Source of the DNA: Elioraea tepida
GTDB lineage: Bacteria > Pseudomonadota > Alphaproteobacteria > Acetobacterales > Acetobacteraceae
DNA length: 64,000 nt
Assembly (NCBI RefSeq): GCF_019203965.1
Contig: NZ_CP076448.1
Location: 1,007,001-1,071,000, forward strand
Direction: 5' to 3'
The notes below the pieces were generated by a model. The model did no database searches. It was not told where the DNA came from and worked only from the letters and a program-made list of their open reading frames with translations. Both the position numbers and the translations under genes were made by a program. Shown here piece after piece: positions 24,512 through 37,065 of this stretch; the stretch's first letter is position 1, and every line of letters begins with the position of its first letter.

Positions 24512-25402
24512 TCAGCGCCTCTTGAGGATCAGCGTTGCCCAGTGGCCGAGCGCGATCCGTCCAGCGAGGGCGAAACCGACGCGGCGATAGGCGGCGAGCA
24601 CCATCGGCGCCTGCTCGACCAAGAGGCCGGAGAGGACGGCGTGGCCGCCGCGCCTGAGGTTGCGCGCGACATCTACCGCCATCGCACAGAGCGGCCGGGC
24701 GAGGATGTTGGCGAGCACAAGCCCGTACGGCGCGTGCCGCCGCAGCGCGGGCGCGGCCAAGCCGTTCCCGTGCACGATCATCACCCGCCGATTCAGGCGG
24801 TTCATCCGGGCGTTCTCGGCCCCGACCCGAGCCGCCCAGGGCTCGATCTCGACCCCGACCGCCCGCACATGCCAGAGAGCGGCGGCGGCAAGGGCAAGTA
24901 TCCCCGAGCCGGTGCCGACATCAGCCACCGGGCCGCGCGGCCGGGGCAGACGCTCGAGCGCCATCAGGCAGCCGCGCGTCGTCGCATGCTCGCCCGAGCC
25001 GAAGGCGAGGCCAGCGTCGATGGTAAGAGCGATCCGCCCCGGCATCGTCACGCCTGCGTCGTGCGTGCCGCGGATCAGGAAGCGACGGCCGATCGGCTGC
25101 GGCGGGAAGGCATCGCGGGTGCGGGCAAGCCACCCCTCCGCCTCGACACTGTCCTCGCGCACATCGGGCGGCGCGATTCCGGAGGCGGCGGCGGCGAGCG
25201 CAAGAGCACCCGCAAGCCTCGCCCGGGCAGCGGGATCGGTCAGCAACCCCTCGACGGTCCAGTCGGGGCCAGTGGGATGGCCCTGGTCATGGCTTCGGAA
25301 GAACGCGACCCCTTCGCAGGCGGTTTCGAAGGCGGCGGCGAAGGCGGGGACGGCGTGCTCCGGCACCGTGACGGCAAGACGCGGCAGAGGGGGAGCGCTC
25401 AT
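24512..25402 (-). CDS. prmA: Ribosomal protein L11 methyltransferase
   Basis: A cytoplasmic SAM-dependent enzyme that trimethylates lysines and the N-terminus of ribosomal protein L11. The 296-residue product has the substrate-recognition N-terminal domain, the GLAFGSGEHATT motif that is diagnostic for PrmA, SAM motif I VADVGTGSGILALAA, and the catalytic-region LANILARPL. Its length matches the 293 residues of E. coli PrmA. Its start overlaps the stop of the helicase gene upstream, so the pair is co-transcribed. The gene ends at the bidirectional hairpin region. Confidence 0.93.
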   Translation of the reverse strand: MSAPPLPRLAVTVPEHAVPAFAAAFETACEGVAFFRSHDQGHPTGPDWTVEGLLTDPAARARLAGALALAAAASGIAPPDVREDSVEAEGWLARTRDAFPPQPIGRRFLIRGTHDAGVTMPGRIALTIDAGLAFGSGEHATTRGCLMALERLPRPRGPVADVGTGSGILALAAAALWHVRAVGVEIEPWAARVGAENARMNRLNRRVMIVHGNGLAAPALRRHAPYGLVLANILARPLCAMAVDVARNLRRGGHAVLSGLLVEQAPMVLAAYRRVGFALAGRIALGHWATLILKRR

Positions 25403-27594
25403 GCCCGCTCCACGAACCGGTCAAGCAGGCGCTTGAGGCCAGTCGCGAACTCGACCTCGAGCTTGTCGTCCTCGACCGATCGCACTGTCCCGTAGCCGAA
25501 CTTCTGGTGGAACACGCGTTCGCCGACGGCGAAAGGGTCGGGTCTCGCCGGCCGCTCCGCCACCTCCCACGCACCGGCCTCGATCACCCGGCCGCGTCGG
25601 GCACCGCCGAAGCCGATCGCGGGGAAGACGGAGGGGGCGTCCTGAGGCGGGCGGCCCGCAAGCCCGGGCGCGGCCACACGCTCGACCTCCGCCTCGGGCA
25701 GCTCGGCGAGGAAGCGTGAGGGGATCGCCGCCTGCCAGTTTGCATAGAGCCGCCGGTTCGCGGCCCAGGAGATGATCGCGCGTCGCCGGGCGCGGGTGAG
25801 CCCGACATAGGCGAGTCGGCGCTCCTCCTCGAGCGCCTTCTGCCCCCCGTCGTCGAGAGCACGCTGGTTCGGAAACAGCCCCTCCTCCCAGCCGGGCAGG
25901 AACACTGTGTCGAACTCGAGCCCCTTCGCGGCGTGCAGCGTCATCAGCGTCACCCGGTCACCGTCCGACGCCTCGTCGTTCTCCGTCACGAGAGCGACGT
26001 GCTCGAGAAACCCCTCGAGCGTCTCGAAATCGGCGATGGCGCGCAGAAGCTCGCGCAGGTTGTCGAGCCGCCCGGGCGCCTCCGGAGACGGGTCCTTGCG
26101 CCACATCTCGGTATAGCCGCTCTCGTCCAGCATCGCCGCGACGGTGGCGACATGCCCCTCGCGGTCGAGCATCGCCCGCCAGCGCGAGAGGTCGCGGAAG
26201 AACTCGGCGAGCGCCGGCCGCGCCCGTCCTTTGAGGAGATCGGTGCCGAGGAGCGCCTCGGCGGCGAGCGACAGCGGCAGCTTCTCGGCACGCGCATGCG
26301 ACGTGATCGCGCGCAGGGCGCCGTCGCCGACGCCGCGGCGCGGGGTGTTGACGATCCGCTCGAAGGCGAGGTCGTCGGCAGGGCTCGCGAGCAGGCGCAT
26401 GTAGGCGAGCGCGTCGCGGATCTCGGCGCGCTCGTAGAAGCGCGGGCCCCCGACCACGCGGTAGGGGATGCCGAGCAGGATCAGACGCTCCTCGAAGGCA
26501 CGAGTCTGCGCGCCTGTGCGCACGAGAACGGCAATCTCGCCGGCCGCGTGGCCCTCGCGGCGAAGCGCCTCGATCCGCCCGGCCACCATGCGGGCCTCCT
26601 CCTCGCTGTCCCACAGCGCATGCACCTCGATCTTGTCGCCCTCGGCATCGTCGCGGCCGGGGCGAAGCGTCTTGCCGAGCCGGCCCTCGTTCTGCGCGAT
26701 GAGCGCCGAGGCAGCGGCGAGGATCGGCCTGGTCGAGCGGTAGTTGCGCTCGAGCCGGACGATGCGGGCTCCAGGAAAGTCGCGCTCGAACCTGAGGATG
26801 TTCTCCACCTCCGCCCCGCGCCAGGAATAGATCGACTGGTCGTCGTCGCCGACACAGCAGATGTTGCGGTGCGCTTGGGCGAGCAGCCTGAGCCAGAGAT
26901 ACTGAACCGTGTTGGTGTCCTGGTACTCGTCGACCAGGAGATAGCGGAAGCGTCGCTGGCACTCGGCGAGCACCTCCGGCTGACGTTGCAGGAGCGTGAC
27001 GGTGTGCAGAAGCAGGTCGCCGAAGTCGCAGGCGTTGAGCGAAAGAAGCCTCGCCTGGTAGTCGGCATAGAGCGAGCGGGCGCGGCCCGGGGCGAAGTCA
27101 CTGTCCTCGGCGGGGGTGATGCCCTCGGGCGTGAGGCCGCGGTCCTTCCAGCGCTGGATCACCGCCATCAGCCCCTGCGGCGGCCAGCGCTTCTGGTCGA
27201 TCCCGGCCGCCTCCATCACCTGCTTGAGGAGGCGGAGCTGGTCGTCGGTGTCGAGGATGGTGAAGCTTGAGCGCAGCCCCACACGCTCGGCATGGCGTCG
27301 CAGAAGCCGCACGCAGAGGGCGTGGAAGGTGCCGAGCCAGAGCCCCTCGACGGGGCGGCCGATCATCGCCGCCACACGCTCGCGCATCTCGCGCGCCGCC
27401 TTGTTGGTGAAGGTGACGGCGAGCACCTCGCCCGGCGCGGCGCGGCCGGTGAGCAGAATGTGGGCGAAGCGTGCGGTGAGCACGCGCGTCTTGCCCGTGC
27501 CGGCGCCGGCAAGGACAAGGAGCGGGCCCTCGAGCGTCTCGACGGCCTCGCGCTGTTCGGGGTTCAGCCGCGCGAGATAGGGATAGGCGTCCAT
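25399..27594 (-). CDS. uvrD: ATP-dependent 3'-5' DNA helicase UvrD/PcrA
   Basis: A superfamily 1A helicase used in nucleotide-excision repair, mismatch repair and removal of RecA or stalled polymerases. All motifs are visible in 731 residues: Q motif (LNPEQREAVE), I (GAGTGKT), Ia (FTNKAAREMRERV), II (VDEYQDTN), III (GDDDQSIYSWRGA), IV (RLERNYRS), V (TLHAAKGLEFDTVFLPG) and VI (YVGLTRARR). The C-terminus (HQKFGYGTVRSVEDDKLEVE) is the Tudor-like region that binds RNA polymerase in PcrA/UvrD. It starts at ATG 27594, and the prmA start overlaps its stop. Confidence 0.95.
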   Translation of the reverse strand: MDAYPYLARLNPEQREAVETLEGPLLVLAGAGTGKTRVLTARFAHILLTGRAAPGEVLAVTFTNKAAREMRERVAAMIGRPVEGLWLGTFHALCVRLLRRHAERVGLRSSFTILDTDDQLRLLKQVMEAAGIDQKRWPPQGLMAVIQRWKDRGLTPEGITPAEDSDFAPGRARSLYADYQARLLSLNACDFGDLLLHTVTLLQRQPEVLAECQRRFRYLLVDEYQDTNTVQYLWLRLLAQAHRNICCVGDDDQSIYSWRGAEVENILRFERDFPGARIVRLERNYRSTRPILAAASALIAQNEGRLGKTLRPGRDDAEGDKIEVHALWDSEEEARMVAGRIEALRREGHAAGEIAVLVRTGAQTRAFEERLILLGIPYRVVGGPRFYERAEIRDALAYMRLLASPADDLAFERIVNTPRRGVGDGALRAITSHARAEKLPLSLAAEALLGTDLLKGRARPALAEFFRDLSRWRAMLDREGHVATVAAMLDESGYTEMWRKDPSPEAPGRLDNLRELLRAIADFETLEGFLEHVALVTENDEASDGDRVTLMTLHAAKGLEFDTVFLPGWEEGLFPNQRALDDGGQKALEEERRLAYVGLTRARRRAIISWAANRRLYANWQAAIPSRFLAELPEAEVERVAAPGLAGRPPQDAPSVFPAIGFGGARRGRVIEAGAWEVAERPARPDPFAVGERVFHQKFGYGTVRSVEDDKLEVEFATGLKRLLDRFVERA

Positions 27595-27651
27595 GCCGCG
27601 AGCATGGTGCCCGTGCCCGCGGGCCGCAACCGGCGCGCCGACATCACGACC

Positions 27652-28146
27652 CTACTGGCAGACGCCGATCGAGCCCTCGGCGCAGACGCGCTCGCCGTCG
27701 AGCCAGCGCGCCCCGCCGAGCCGGGCGTTGTTGAGATCGACGCCGGCGAGATTGGCCCCGGTCAGATCCGCGCCGCGCAGGTCGGCGCCGAAGAAGCGCG
27801 CCTGGCGCAGATCGGTCTCCTTCAGCTTCGCCTCGCGCAGATCGGCACGGGTGAAATCGGCGGAACGGAAGTTCGACCCGGAGAGGTCGGCGCCGCGCAT
27901 CGCTGCGGAAACGAAACGGGCATCCTGCCCTTCGACGCGGACGAGCTTGGTGCCGGTGAGGTTCGCCCGCTGCAGCGAGGCGTCACGCAGCACCGCTCCG
28001 GTGAGGTCGGCGCCTGCGAAGTCGCGCCGGTCGAGGAGGCAGCGGCGCCAATCCACGCCCGGTTCGGGAGCGGAGGTGCAGGCAGCGAGGGAGAGGCCGG
28101 CGCTGAAGGTGAGCAGCGCCGCGACCAGGACCGGTAGCGTGTGCAT
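27652..28146 (-). CDS. Pentapeptide-repeat lipoprotein
   Basis: I start at ATG 28146 (164 residues) because it opens directly onto a signal peptide (LVAALLTFSAGLSLAAC) with a lipobox, so the mature protein should be lipid-anchored at the cysteine near residue 23. The middle is a run of A(D/N)LxX pentapeptide repeats from about residue 45 to 140 (FAGADLTGAVLRDASLQRAN and onward), which form a right-handed beta helix. The end, DGERVCAEGSIGVC, has two cysteines that could form a disulfide in the periplasm; I have seen that type of ending on other exported pentapeptide proteins. Its function is unknown. It lies 57 bases upstream of the helicase gene on the same strand. Confidence 0.8.
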   Translation of the reverse strand: MHTLPVLVAALLTFSAGLSLAACTSAPEPGVDWRRCLLDRRDFAGADLTGAVLRDASLQRANLTGTKLVRVEGQDARFVSAAMRGADLSGSNFRSADFTRADLREAKLKETDLRQARFFGADLRGADLTGANLAGVDLNNARLGGARWLDGERVCAEGSIGVCQ

Positions 28147-28220
28147 GGCCGCGCATATAGAACAGGCGGGCGGGCGCGCAAAGGGCCGATCCGCCGAAGC
28201 GACGCCTGGGCCGGGGACGG

Positions 28221-31146
<2,926 letters not shown>

Positions 31147-31150
<4 letters not shown>

Positions 31151-31770
31151 GGCGTCGCCTGTTCTCCGCCTGCCTCGTCTCCCTGCCGTTCGCGGCCGCC
31201 GCACCGCTTGCGGCCGCGGCCGACCTTCCCTCCCGCGCGGCTGGGTTCATCGAGGCGCGCGGGGCGGAGGTGATCGCTGTGATCAACGGACCGGGCACCC
31301 TGGAGGAGAAACGCGAGCGGGTGGCTGCGATCCTGCGCGAGGCGGTCGATGTCCGCGGGGTCGCCCAGTTCGTGCTCGGCCGGCACTGGCGCACCGCGAC
31401 GGCGCCGCAGCGTGACGCCTATCTCGCCCTGTTCGAGGAACTGCTCGTGCGCACCCTGTCCTCACGCTTCGGCGAGCTCAACGGCGCGAGCTTCACCGTG
31501 TCGCGCGCGCAGATGGTCTCCGAGGACGAGGCGGTTGTCTCGACCGTGGTGACGCGGCCGAACACCCCGGCGGTGACGCTCGATTGGCGCGTCGCGGATA
31601 TCGGGGGCAAGCCGAAGATCGTCGACCTCGTTGCCGAAGGCACGAGCCTCAGGATCACCCAACGCTCCGAATATTCCGCCGTCGTGCAGCGCAGCGGCGG
31701 CGTGGACGGGCTGCTCAACGCCATGCGCCAACAGCTCGCCCAGCTCGAGCAGCAGGCCCTGCCCCGCTGA
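31147..31770 (+). CDS. mlaC: Periplasmic phospholipid-shuttle protein MlaC
   Basis: The periplasmic carrier that moves phospholipid between MlaA in the outer membrane and the MlaFEDB complex in the inner membrane. The 207-residue product has a signal peptide with twin arginines followed by a hydrophobic stretch and AAAADLP cleavage region. Then come the MlaC/Ttg2D features: DVRGVAQFVLGRHWRTAT, LALFEELLVRTLSSRFGEL, VVSTVVTRP and DWRVADIGGKPKIVDLVAEGTSL (quoted in part), ending in a Gln-rich helix. It overlaps the mlaA stop. About 130 bases without a gene separate it from the convergent methyltransferase-like gene; I see no clear terminator there. Confidence 0.9.
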
Positions 31771-31899
31771 GACCGAGGCTCGGGCCGGCAGCTCGCGAAG
31801 GCAGGTCCTAAAGCGCAAGCGGGCAGCGCCCGGGCGGCGAGCCCGTAGCGTGAGCCTTGGCAGACTGTGGGGGTGGCCGCTCTGCCCTCCGACCGCCAC

Positions 31900-32862
31900 T
31901 CAGGCCTTGACCACCTCGAGATAGGCGATCGCCTCGTTGACGCTCGAAAATGCGGTGCGGGAGGCGACCTCGCGAGGGTCGAGCGCTCCCGCTAGCCGAG
32001 ACAGCATCGCCTCGTCGCGGAAATAAGGCTCGAGGCCGGCGACGACCGTCCAGAACGCCGAGTCCGGCGCGCCCGGCGCGCGGCAGGACAAGAGCAGACG
32101 TCCGCCCGGCTTAAGGCGCGCAAAGGCGGCGACCACGAGCGCCTCGGCGGCAGCGTCGGCCATCGTCTCGAGCGTCTTGCAGTAGACGACGTCGAACTGC
32201 CCGACGAGGTCGGGCCGGAGCAGGGTCGCGAGCACGTTGCCCCGGATCGGCACGACCCAGGGAAGCGGCATCGACCGGGCGATCTCCGCTGCGGCCTTGG
32301 TCTCGCCGACCAGCGCCACCCAGCGGCCTATCGCGCCCGCAGGGCCGGCGATCGAGGACTGCGCCTCGCGCATGTAGCCTGGGTCGATGGCGAGCACCTC
32401 GGCGCCGAACCGCCGCTCGGACGCCGCGTCCATGTACCGCGCGAGCAGCCGGCGGCGGTCGCGGACGGCGTCGCACAGAGCGAGCGACGAGGTCGCGGCA
32501 TGGATGTTCCGGCCGACCGGCTCGGTCGCCTGGACGAGACGGTCTCCCTCGGGGTGGCGGAGCATCAGGTCGCCGATCGTCATCTCCGGCGCGGCGGTGC
32601 GCCTGCCCGCCCGGCGCATGTGGTGGATGAGCGGATCGCGGCCGAGCTCCCGCATCAAGGGATGGAGCGCGATGCCCTTGCGCAACAGCGCCCATTCCTG
32701 CGGATCGGCCGCGTCGGCGGCGGCGCCGAGGGCGGCGACAAATCGGCTCACCTCGCGATAGGCCGAAACGGGATCCTCGAGGGACCGCAGGCAGCGATCG
32801 GCGAGGCGAAAGAGCGCCTCACCGCTCGGCGCCTCCAGGAGGAACTGAACGCGATTGCGCAT
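31900..32862 (-). CDS. SAM-dependent methyltransferase-like protein
   Basis: I start at ATG 32862 (320 residues) because AGGGA precedes it; the ATG at 32994 would collide with the start of the divergent regulator. The C-terminal half looks like a class I methyltransferase fold: GAEVLAIDPGYM where an acidic residue would bind SAM ribose, VVYCKTLETMADAAAEALVV, and FARLKPGGRLLLSC, a typical post-motif strand. The glycine-rich motif I is not clear, so activity is unproven. The N-terminal 150 residues are helical and not recognised; HPLMRELGRDPLIHHMRRAG is a notable stretch. It is divergent from two LuxR-type regulators across about 130 bases, which suggests linked regulation. Confidence 0.6.
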   Translation of the reverse strand: MRNRVQFLLEAPSGEALFRLADRCLRSLEDPVSAYREVSRFVAALGAAADAADPQEWALLRKGIALHPLMRELGRDPLIHHMRRAGRRTAAPEMTIGDLMLRHPEGDRLVQATEPVGRNIHAATSSLALCDAVRDRRRLLARYMDAASERRFGAEVLAIDPGYMREAQSSIAGPAGAIGRWVALVGETKAAAEIARSMPLPWVVPIRGNVLATLLRPDLVGQFDVVYCKTLETMADAAAEALVVAAFARLKPGGRLLLSCRAPGAPDSAFWTVVAGLEPYFRDEAMLSRLAGALDPREVASRTAFSSVNEAIAYLEVVKA

Positions 32863-32992
32863 CGATTCCCTGCTTCTTCCCGTGATCTCTGCGCGTTGAC
32901 CGTCGGCAGGATGGGTAGGCGGCGCCTCGATCGCATCACCCGAACGGGTGAGGCTGGTTGCATCACGCCCCGCGTCTGGCGATGCTTCGCTC

Positions 32993-34111
32993 ATGCAGAA
33001 TGATGCGGTCCTCGCGCTTGCCCTTGCCTTTTCGGAGGCCGGGCTCGATGGCGCGCCGCTGCGTGAGGCGCTCGGCCGTCTCGCCGCCGCGACCGGGGCG
33101 GAGGAGGCGCTGCTCTACCGGAGCGGGCCCGCGGGCGGGTGGGTGGACGTCCAGAGCATCAGGACCGGAGAGGATGTTCTCGCTGCCTATCAGCGTGAGT
33201 TTATCCCGCGCAATCCGCGCGAGCGCGTCTGGGCTGCGATGCCGGCGGGCGTGGCGGTGGACATCGACCGTCTGGTCGATCCAGACGAGGTCGCGGTGGG
33301 CCCGCTTGCCGCGTTCATGCGACGCTCGGGCTTCCCGGCGCGGCATGTGTGCGGGATACGGCTCGACCTCGGCCAAGGGGAGGTGGCGCGCCTGTCGCTT
33401 GGCCGAAACGGGTTGGGAGGCTTCGCTCCGCGCGCCCTTGACCTGCTTTCGGCACTCGGCCCGCATCTTGTCGGCATGCTGCGCGCGCGCGCCCTGCTCG
33501 ATGCATCGCCCCCCGGCCGACGCCCGCAGGCCTTCGGTATCGACGAGATCGAGGTTCTGCCTCAGCCGCTTGCGATCATCTCCGGAACGCCCCCGCTTCT
33601 CGTGGCCAACGCGGCGCTGCGTCGGCTCGCGCGTCGGCGCGATGGCCTGACTTTCGGCCATGCCCGCCTCGCGGCGTCCGATCCGCGCGCCGATTCGGCG
33701 CTCGCCCGGGCGATCGAGGCGCTCGCGCACGGCGTGGGCCCCGGCGTCCCGCCGGTGCGCAGCGTCGCCGTGCCGCGCCGGGGCCATGCCCTGCCCTATG
33801 TCGTTCAGGTGATGGCGCTGAGGGGGGCGCCGCCGCGCGCCCATGCCGTGCTGCTTGCGGTGACCGACCCCGCCGCCGGCAAGCCCGATCCGAGGCTTTT
33901 GCGCGACGTGCTCGGGCTCACCCAGGCCGAAGCCGCGCTTGCGGCGGAGCTTGCGGCCGGAGCGACGCTCGCCGCCGCAGCCCGGGCGCGCGGCATCTCG
34001 CTCGAGACAGCACGCACCCAGCTCAAATCCGTGCTCGGCAAGACCGGCTGCGCCCGCCAGCAGGATCTCGCCCGACTGCTCGCGCGCCTCGCCCCGGAGC
34101 CTGGCGGATGA
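32993..34111 (+). CDS. LuxR-type helix-turn-helix regulator (first of a tandem pair)
   Basis: The likely start is ATG 32993 (372 residues; MQNDAVLALALAF). The last 65 residues form a LuxR/GerE-type helix-turn-helix: LGLTQAEAALAAELAAGATL, then ARGISLETARTQLKSVLGKTG and RQQDLARLLARL (quoted in part), with the recognition helix over the ETARTQLK region. The N-terminal 200 residues do not match a sensor domain I can name; an EEALLYRSGP strand and a YQREFIPRNPRERVW helix suggest a GAF- or PAS-like fold. No receiver-type phosphorylation site is evident. The downstream paralogue overlaps its stop by four bases. Its targets are unknown, but the divergent methyltransferase-like gene is a natural candidate. 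Confidence 0.75.
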   Translation: MQNDAVLALALAFSEAGLDGAPLREALGRLAAATGAEEALLYRSGPAGGWVDVQSIRTGEDVLAAYQREFIPRNPRERVWAAMPAGVAVDIDRLVDPDEVAVGPLAAFMRRSGFPARHVCGIRLDLGQGEVARLSLGRNGLGGFAPRALDLLSALGPHLVGMLRARALLDASPPGRRPQAFGIDEIEVLPQPLAIISGTPPLLVANAALRRLARRRDGLTFGHARLAASDPRADSALARAIEALAHGVGPGVPPVRSVAVPRRGHALPYVVQVMALRGAPPRAHAVLLAVTDPAAGKPDPRLLRDVLGLTQAEAALAAELAAGATLAAAARARGISLETARTQLKSVLGKTGCARQQDLARLLARLAPEPGG

Positions 34112-35220
34112 GCGGGGAGGAAGCAGCGGCGGCGGGACGCCTCGCCGAGATCGCCCTTGCCTTCTACGCCGCGGCGACCGGCACCGGCAGCTTCGAGCGG
34201 GCGCTCGCGCTGAGCCGGGCGGCGCTCGGCGCCGACACGTGCTTCTACTACGTCAGCCGGCTCGACGATGCGACGCGGCTCGACCTTCATGTCGCCGGCG
34301 CCGTCTCCGCCGACCGGATCGACGACTACACGCACCGCTGGGCGCCGCTCAATCTTCGCCAGCGCGCCTGGGTCGAGGTGCCGGACGGGCAAGTGATCGA
34401 TTTCGACCGGGTCGTGCCTGCGTCCGAGTTCGTCCAGTCGGCAGCCTGGCGCGGCTTCATGCGCGCCCACGTGCCGATGCTGCACGCGCTCGGCCTTGCC
34501 GTGACCGTCGTGCCCGGCCTGCAGGCGCGGCTTGGGCTTGGGCGCCTGCCTGAGAACGGCCCCTTCCCCAACGAGGCGCGGGCGCGGCTTGCCGCTCTCG
34601 CACCGCATCTGCGCCGGGCGGCGCGGGCGCGGATGCGGCTCGTCGATGCCCAGGCTGCCTCACCCCTGTCGCAGGATGTCGCCGGGCTCGTGGAGCTCGC
34701 GGTCGCGCGGTATGACCGCGAGGGGAGATTCCTCGGGGCGAACGGGCCGATGCGCCGGCTCGCCGCGCGTCGGGATGGGCTCGCTCTCGGTCCGGCCGGG
34801 CTGATGCCGCAGCGGCCGGGCGATGCCGCAGCGCTTGCGGATGCGATCCGCGGCGCCGAGAGCGGCGTGCGTCTGCCGCTTGCGCGCGCGAGCGGGCCGG
34901 TGCCCTACCTCGCCGACGTGATCCCAATCCTGCCGCCCAAGCGTGAGGTGCTCGTGGTGGTGAGCGACCCTGCCGCTCCGGTGGCCGTGACCGAAGCAAG
35001 CCTCGCCGAGCTTTTCGGCCTGACGGAGGGGCAGGCGGCTCTCGCCCGCGCCATCGCCGAGGGTGTTCCGCTCAATGTGCACGCGGCCTGCGCCGGGATC
35101 CCGCTCGAGACCGCACGGTCTCGGCTCAAGGCCGTGCTCGCACGCACAGGCTGCCGTCGCCAGGCAGAGCTCGCCGCCCTGCTCGCCCGGCTCCCCGGCC
35201 TCCGGCCACTCACACCCTGA
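34108..35220 (+). CDS. LuxR-type helix-turn-helix regulator (second of a tandem pair)
   Basis: A 370-residue protein with the same architecture as its upstream neighbour. Its C-terminal helix-turn-helix ([20 protein letters not shown], then [19 protein letters not shown] and [13 protein letters not shown]) aligns closely with that of the first regulator. The N-terminal portions are much more diverged but keep the same sequence of elements, including a [14 protein letters not shown] strand and the [10 protein letters not shown] stretch before the DNA-binding domain, so the two look like old duplicates. The start overlaps the upstream stop (ATGA), so they are made from one message and could form heterodimers. 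The 3' end overlaps the convergent ettA by 11 bases. Confidence 0.75.
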   Translation: MSGEEAAAAGRLAEIALAFYAAATGTGSFERALALSRAALGADTCFYYVSRLDDATRLDLHVAGAVSADRIDDYTHRWAPLNLRQRAWVEVPDGQVIDFDRVVPASEFVQSAAWRGFMRAHVPMLHALGLAVTVVPGLQARLGLGRLPENGPFPNEARARLAALAPHLRRAARARMRLVDAQAASPLSQDVAGLVELAVARYDREGRFLGANGPMRRLAARRDGLALGPAGLMPQRPGDAAALADAIRGAESGVRLPLARASGPVPYLADVIPILPPKREVLVVVSDPAAPVAVTEASLAELFGLTEGQAALARAIAEGVPLNVHAACAGIPLETARSRLKAVLARTGCRRQAELAALLARLPGLRPLTP

Positions 35221-36892
35221 CGAGCGGCTTGTACCTGATCCGGTGCGGGTCGGTCGCGTGCTCGCCGAGGCGTCGGCGCTTGTCCTCCTCGTAGGCCTGG
35301 AAATTGCCCTCGAACCACTCGACGTGGCTGTCGCCCTCGAAGGCGAGGATGTGGGTGCAGAGACGGTCGAGGAACCAGCGGTCGTGGCTGATCACCACCA
35401 CGCAGCCGGCGAAATCGGCCAGGGCATCCTCGAGCGCGCGCAGCGTATCGACGTCGAGGTCGTTGGTCGGCTCGTCGAGCAGCAGAACGTTCGCCCCCGA
35501 TTTCAGAATCTTGGCGAGGTGCACCCGGTTGCGCTCGCCGCCCGAGAGGATGCCCACCTTCTTCTGCTGGTCAGGGCCCTTGAAGTTGAACGCACCGACA
35601 TAGGCGCGCGAGGGCACGGCGCGCTTGCCGAGCTGGATCACGTCCTGCCCGCCCGAGATCTCCTCCCAGACGGTCTTGTTCGGGTCGAGGCTGTCCCGGC
35701 TCTGGTCGACATAGCCGAGCTTCACCGTCTCGCCGATCCGCAAGTTTCCGGCATCGGGCGTCTCCTGGCCGGTGATCATGCGGAACAGGGTCGTCTTCCC
35801 TGCGCCGTTCGGCCCGATCACACCGACGATGCCGCCGGGCGGAAGCTTGAAGCTCAGATCCTCGATCAGGAGTCGGTCGCCATAGCCCTTGGTCAGACCC
35901 TCCGCCTCGATCACCGTGTCGCCGAGGCGAGGGCCCGGCGGGATGACGATCTCGGCCACCCCTTGGGCCTGCTGCTCGCTCTTGGCGAGCAGCTCCTCAT
36001 AGCGCTGGATCCGCGCCTTGTTCTTGGCCTGCCGCGCCTTGGGGCTTGCCGCGATCCACTCCCGCTCGGCCGCGAGCGCCCGCATCCGGGCGGTCTCCTC
36101 CTTCTCCTCCTGGGCGAGGCGCTTCAGCTTCTGCTCGAGCCAGGAGGAATAGTTGCCTTCGAAGGGGATGCCCCGGCCGCGCTCGATCTCGAGGATCCAG
36201 CCGGTGACGTTGTCGAGGAAGTAGCGGTCATGGGTGACGACCATGACCGTGCCCGGATACTCGCGCAGCGTCCGCTCGAGCCAGGCCACGCTCTCGGCAT
36301 CGAGGTGGTTGGTCGGCTCGTCGAGCAGGAGAAGGTCAGGCTTCTCGAGCAGCAGCCTGCAGAGAGCCACGCGCCGCTTCTCGCCGCCCGAGAGGTTGGT
36401 CACCGGACTGTCGGGAGGAGGGCAGCGCAGCGCATCGAGAGCGATCTCGATCTGGCGGTCGAGCTCCCAGCCGTTCGCCGCGTCGATCTTCTCCTGCAGC
36501 TCCGCCTGCTCGGCGAGCAGGGCGGTCATTTCATCTTCTGAGAGCTCCTCGGCGAAGCGGGCGGAGATGGCGTTGAACCGATCGAGCCAGCCGACGACCT
36601 CGCCGAGCGCCTCGCGCACGTTCTCGGCGACCGTCTTCGTCGGGTCGAGTTCCGGCTCCTGCGGCAGGTAGCCGACGCGAACCCCCTCCGCGGCCCAGGC
36701 CTCGCCGCCGAAATCGGTGTCGAGACCGGCCATGATCCTGAGCAGGGTCGACTTGCCGGCGCCGTTGACGCCGAGCACGCCGATCTTCGCTCCGGGCAGG
36801 AAGGAGAGGGTGATGCCCTTGAACACCTCGCGCCCGCCCGGGTAGGCCTTGGTGAGGTTCTTCATCACGTAGACGTACTGGTAGGCGGGCAT
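35210..36892 (-). CDS. ettA: ABC-F ATPase EttA (energy-dependent translational throttle)
   Basis: A cytoplasmic ribosome-associated ATPase that binds the E site and gates entry into elongation according to ADP/ATP ratio. The 560-residue product has two ABC domains in one chain and no membrane segments. The first has Walker A GVNGAGKS, signature [16 protein letters not shown] and Walker [13 protein letters not shown]; the second has [26 protein letters not shown] and [13 protein letters not shown]. The ABC-F linker between them is rich in charged residues ([12 protein letters not shown]). The short arm insertion and the 555-residue length of the E. coli protein support EttA rather than Uup or YheS. 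Confidence 0.93.
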   Translation of the reverse strand: MPAYQYVYVMKNLTKAYPGGREVFKGITLSFLPGAKIGVLGVNGAGKSTLLRIMAGLDTDFGGEAWAAEGVRVGYLPQEPELDPTKTVAENVREALGEVVGWLDRFNAISARFAEELSEDEMTALLAEQAELQEKIDAANGWELDRQIEIALDALRCPPPDSPVTNLSGGEKRRVALCRLLLEKPDLLLLDEPTNHLDAESVAWLERTLREYPGTVMVVTHDRYFLDNVTGWILEIERGRGIPFEGNYSSWLEQKLKRLAQEEKEETARMRALAAEREWIAASPKARQAKNKARIQRYEELLAKSEQQAQGVAEIVIPPGPRLGDTVIEAEGLTKGYGDRLLIEDLSFKLPPGGIVGVIGPNGAGKTTLFRMITGQETPDAGNLRIGETVKLGYVDQSRDSLDPNKTVWEEISGGQDVIQLGKRAVPSRAYVGAFNFKGPDQQKKVGILSGGERNRVHLAKILKSGANVLLLDEPTNDLDVDTLRALEDALADFAGCVVVISHDRWFLDRLCTHILAFEGDSHVEWFEGNFQAYEEDKRRRLGEHATDPHRIRYKPLVRV

Positions 36893-37065
36893 GGTCTCTG
36901 CCTTCCGGCTTGGATGCGGCGGGGAGCGCCGGTTCTACCGATGCCCCCGGGCGGCCGCAACCGCGACGCGACGACGACGCCGCATCGCCGGCGCCACGGC
37001 ATGAGCGGTGCTGTCGCCCCGGCTCGCGCGCGAGAGCGGCCAAGGCCGTTGGACCGCGGAAGCCC

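Noticed and set aside
32862-32994. A 44-residue N-terminal extension of the methyltransferase-like protein starting at 32994.
   Set aside because: Its start codon would overlap the divergent regulator's ATG and leave no room for promoters, and a ribosome-binding site precedes ATG 32862.
37020-37065. Palindromes ctcgcgcgcgag and cggccaaggccg downstream of the tRNA as a terminator.
   Set aside because: They are short GC palindromes without a following T-run, and such sequences are frequent in this composition.
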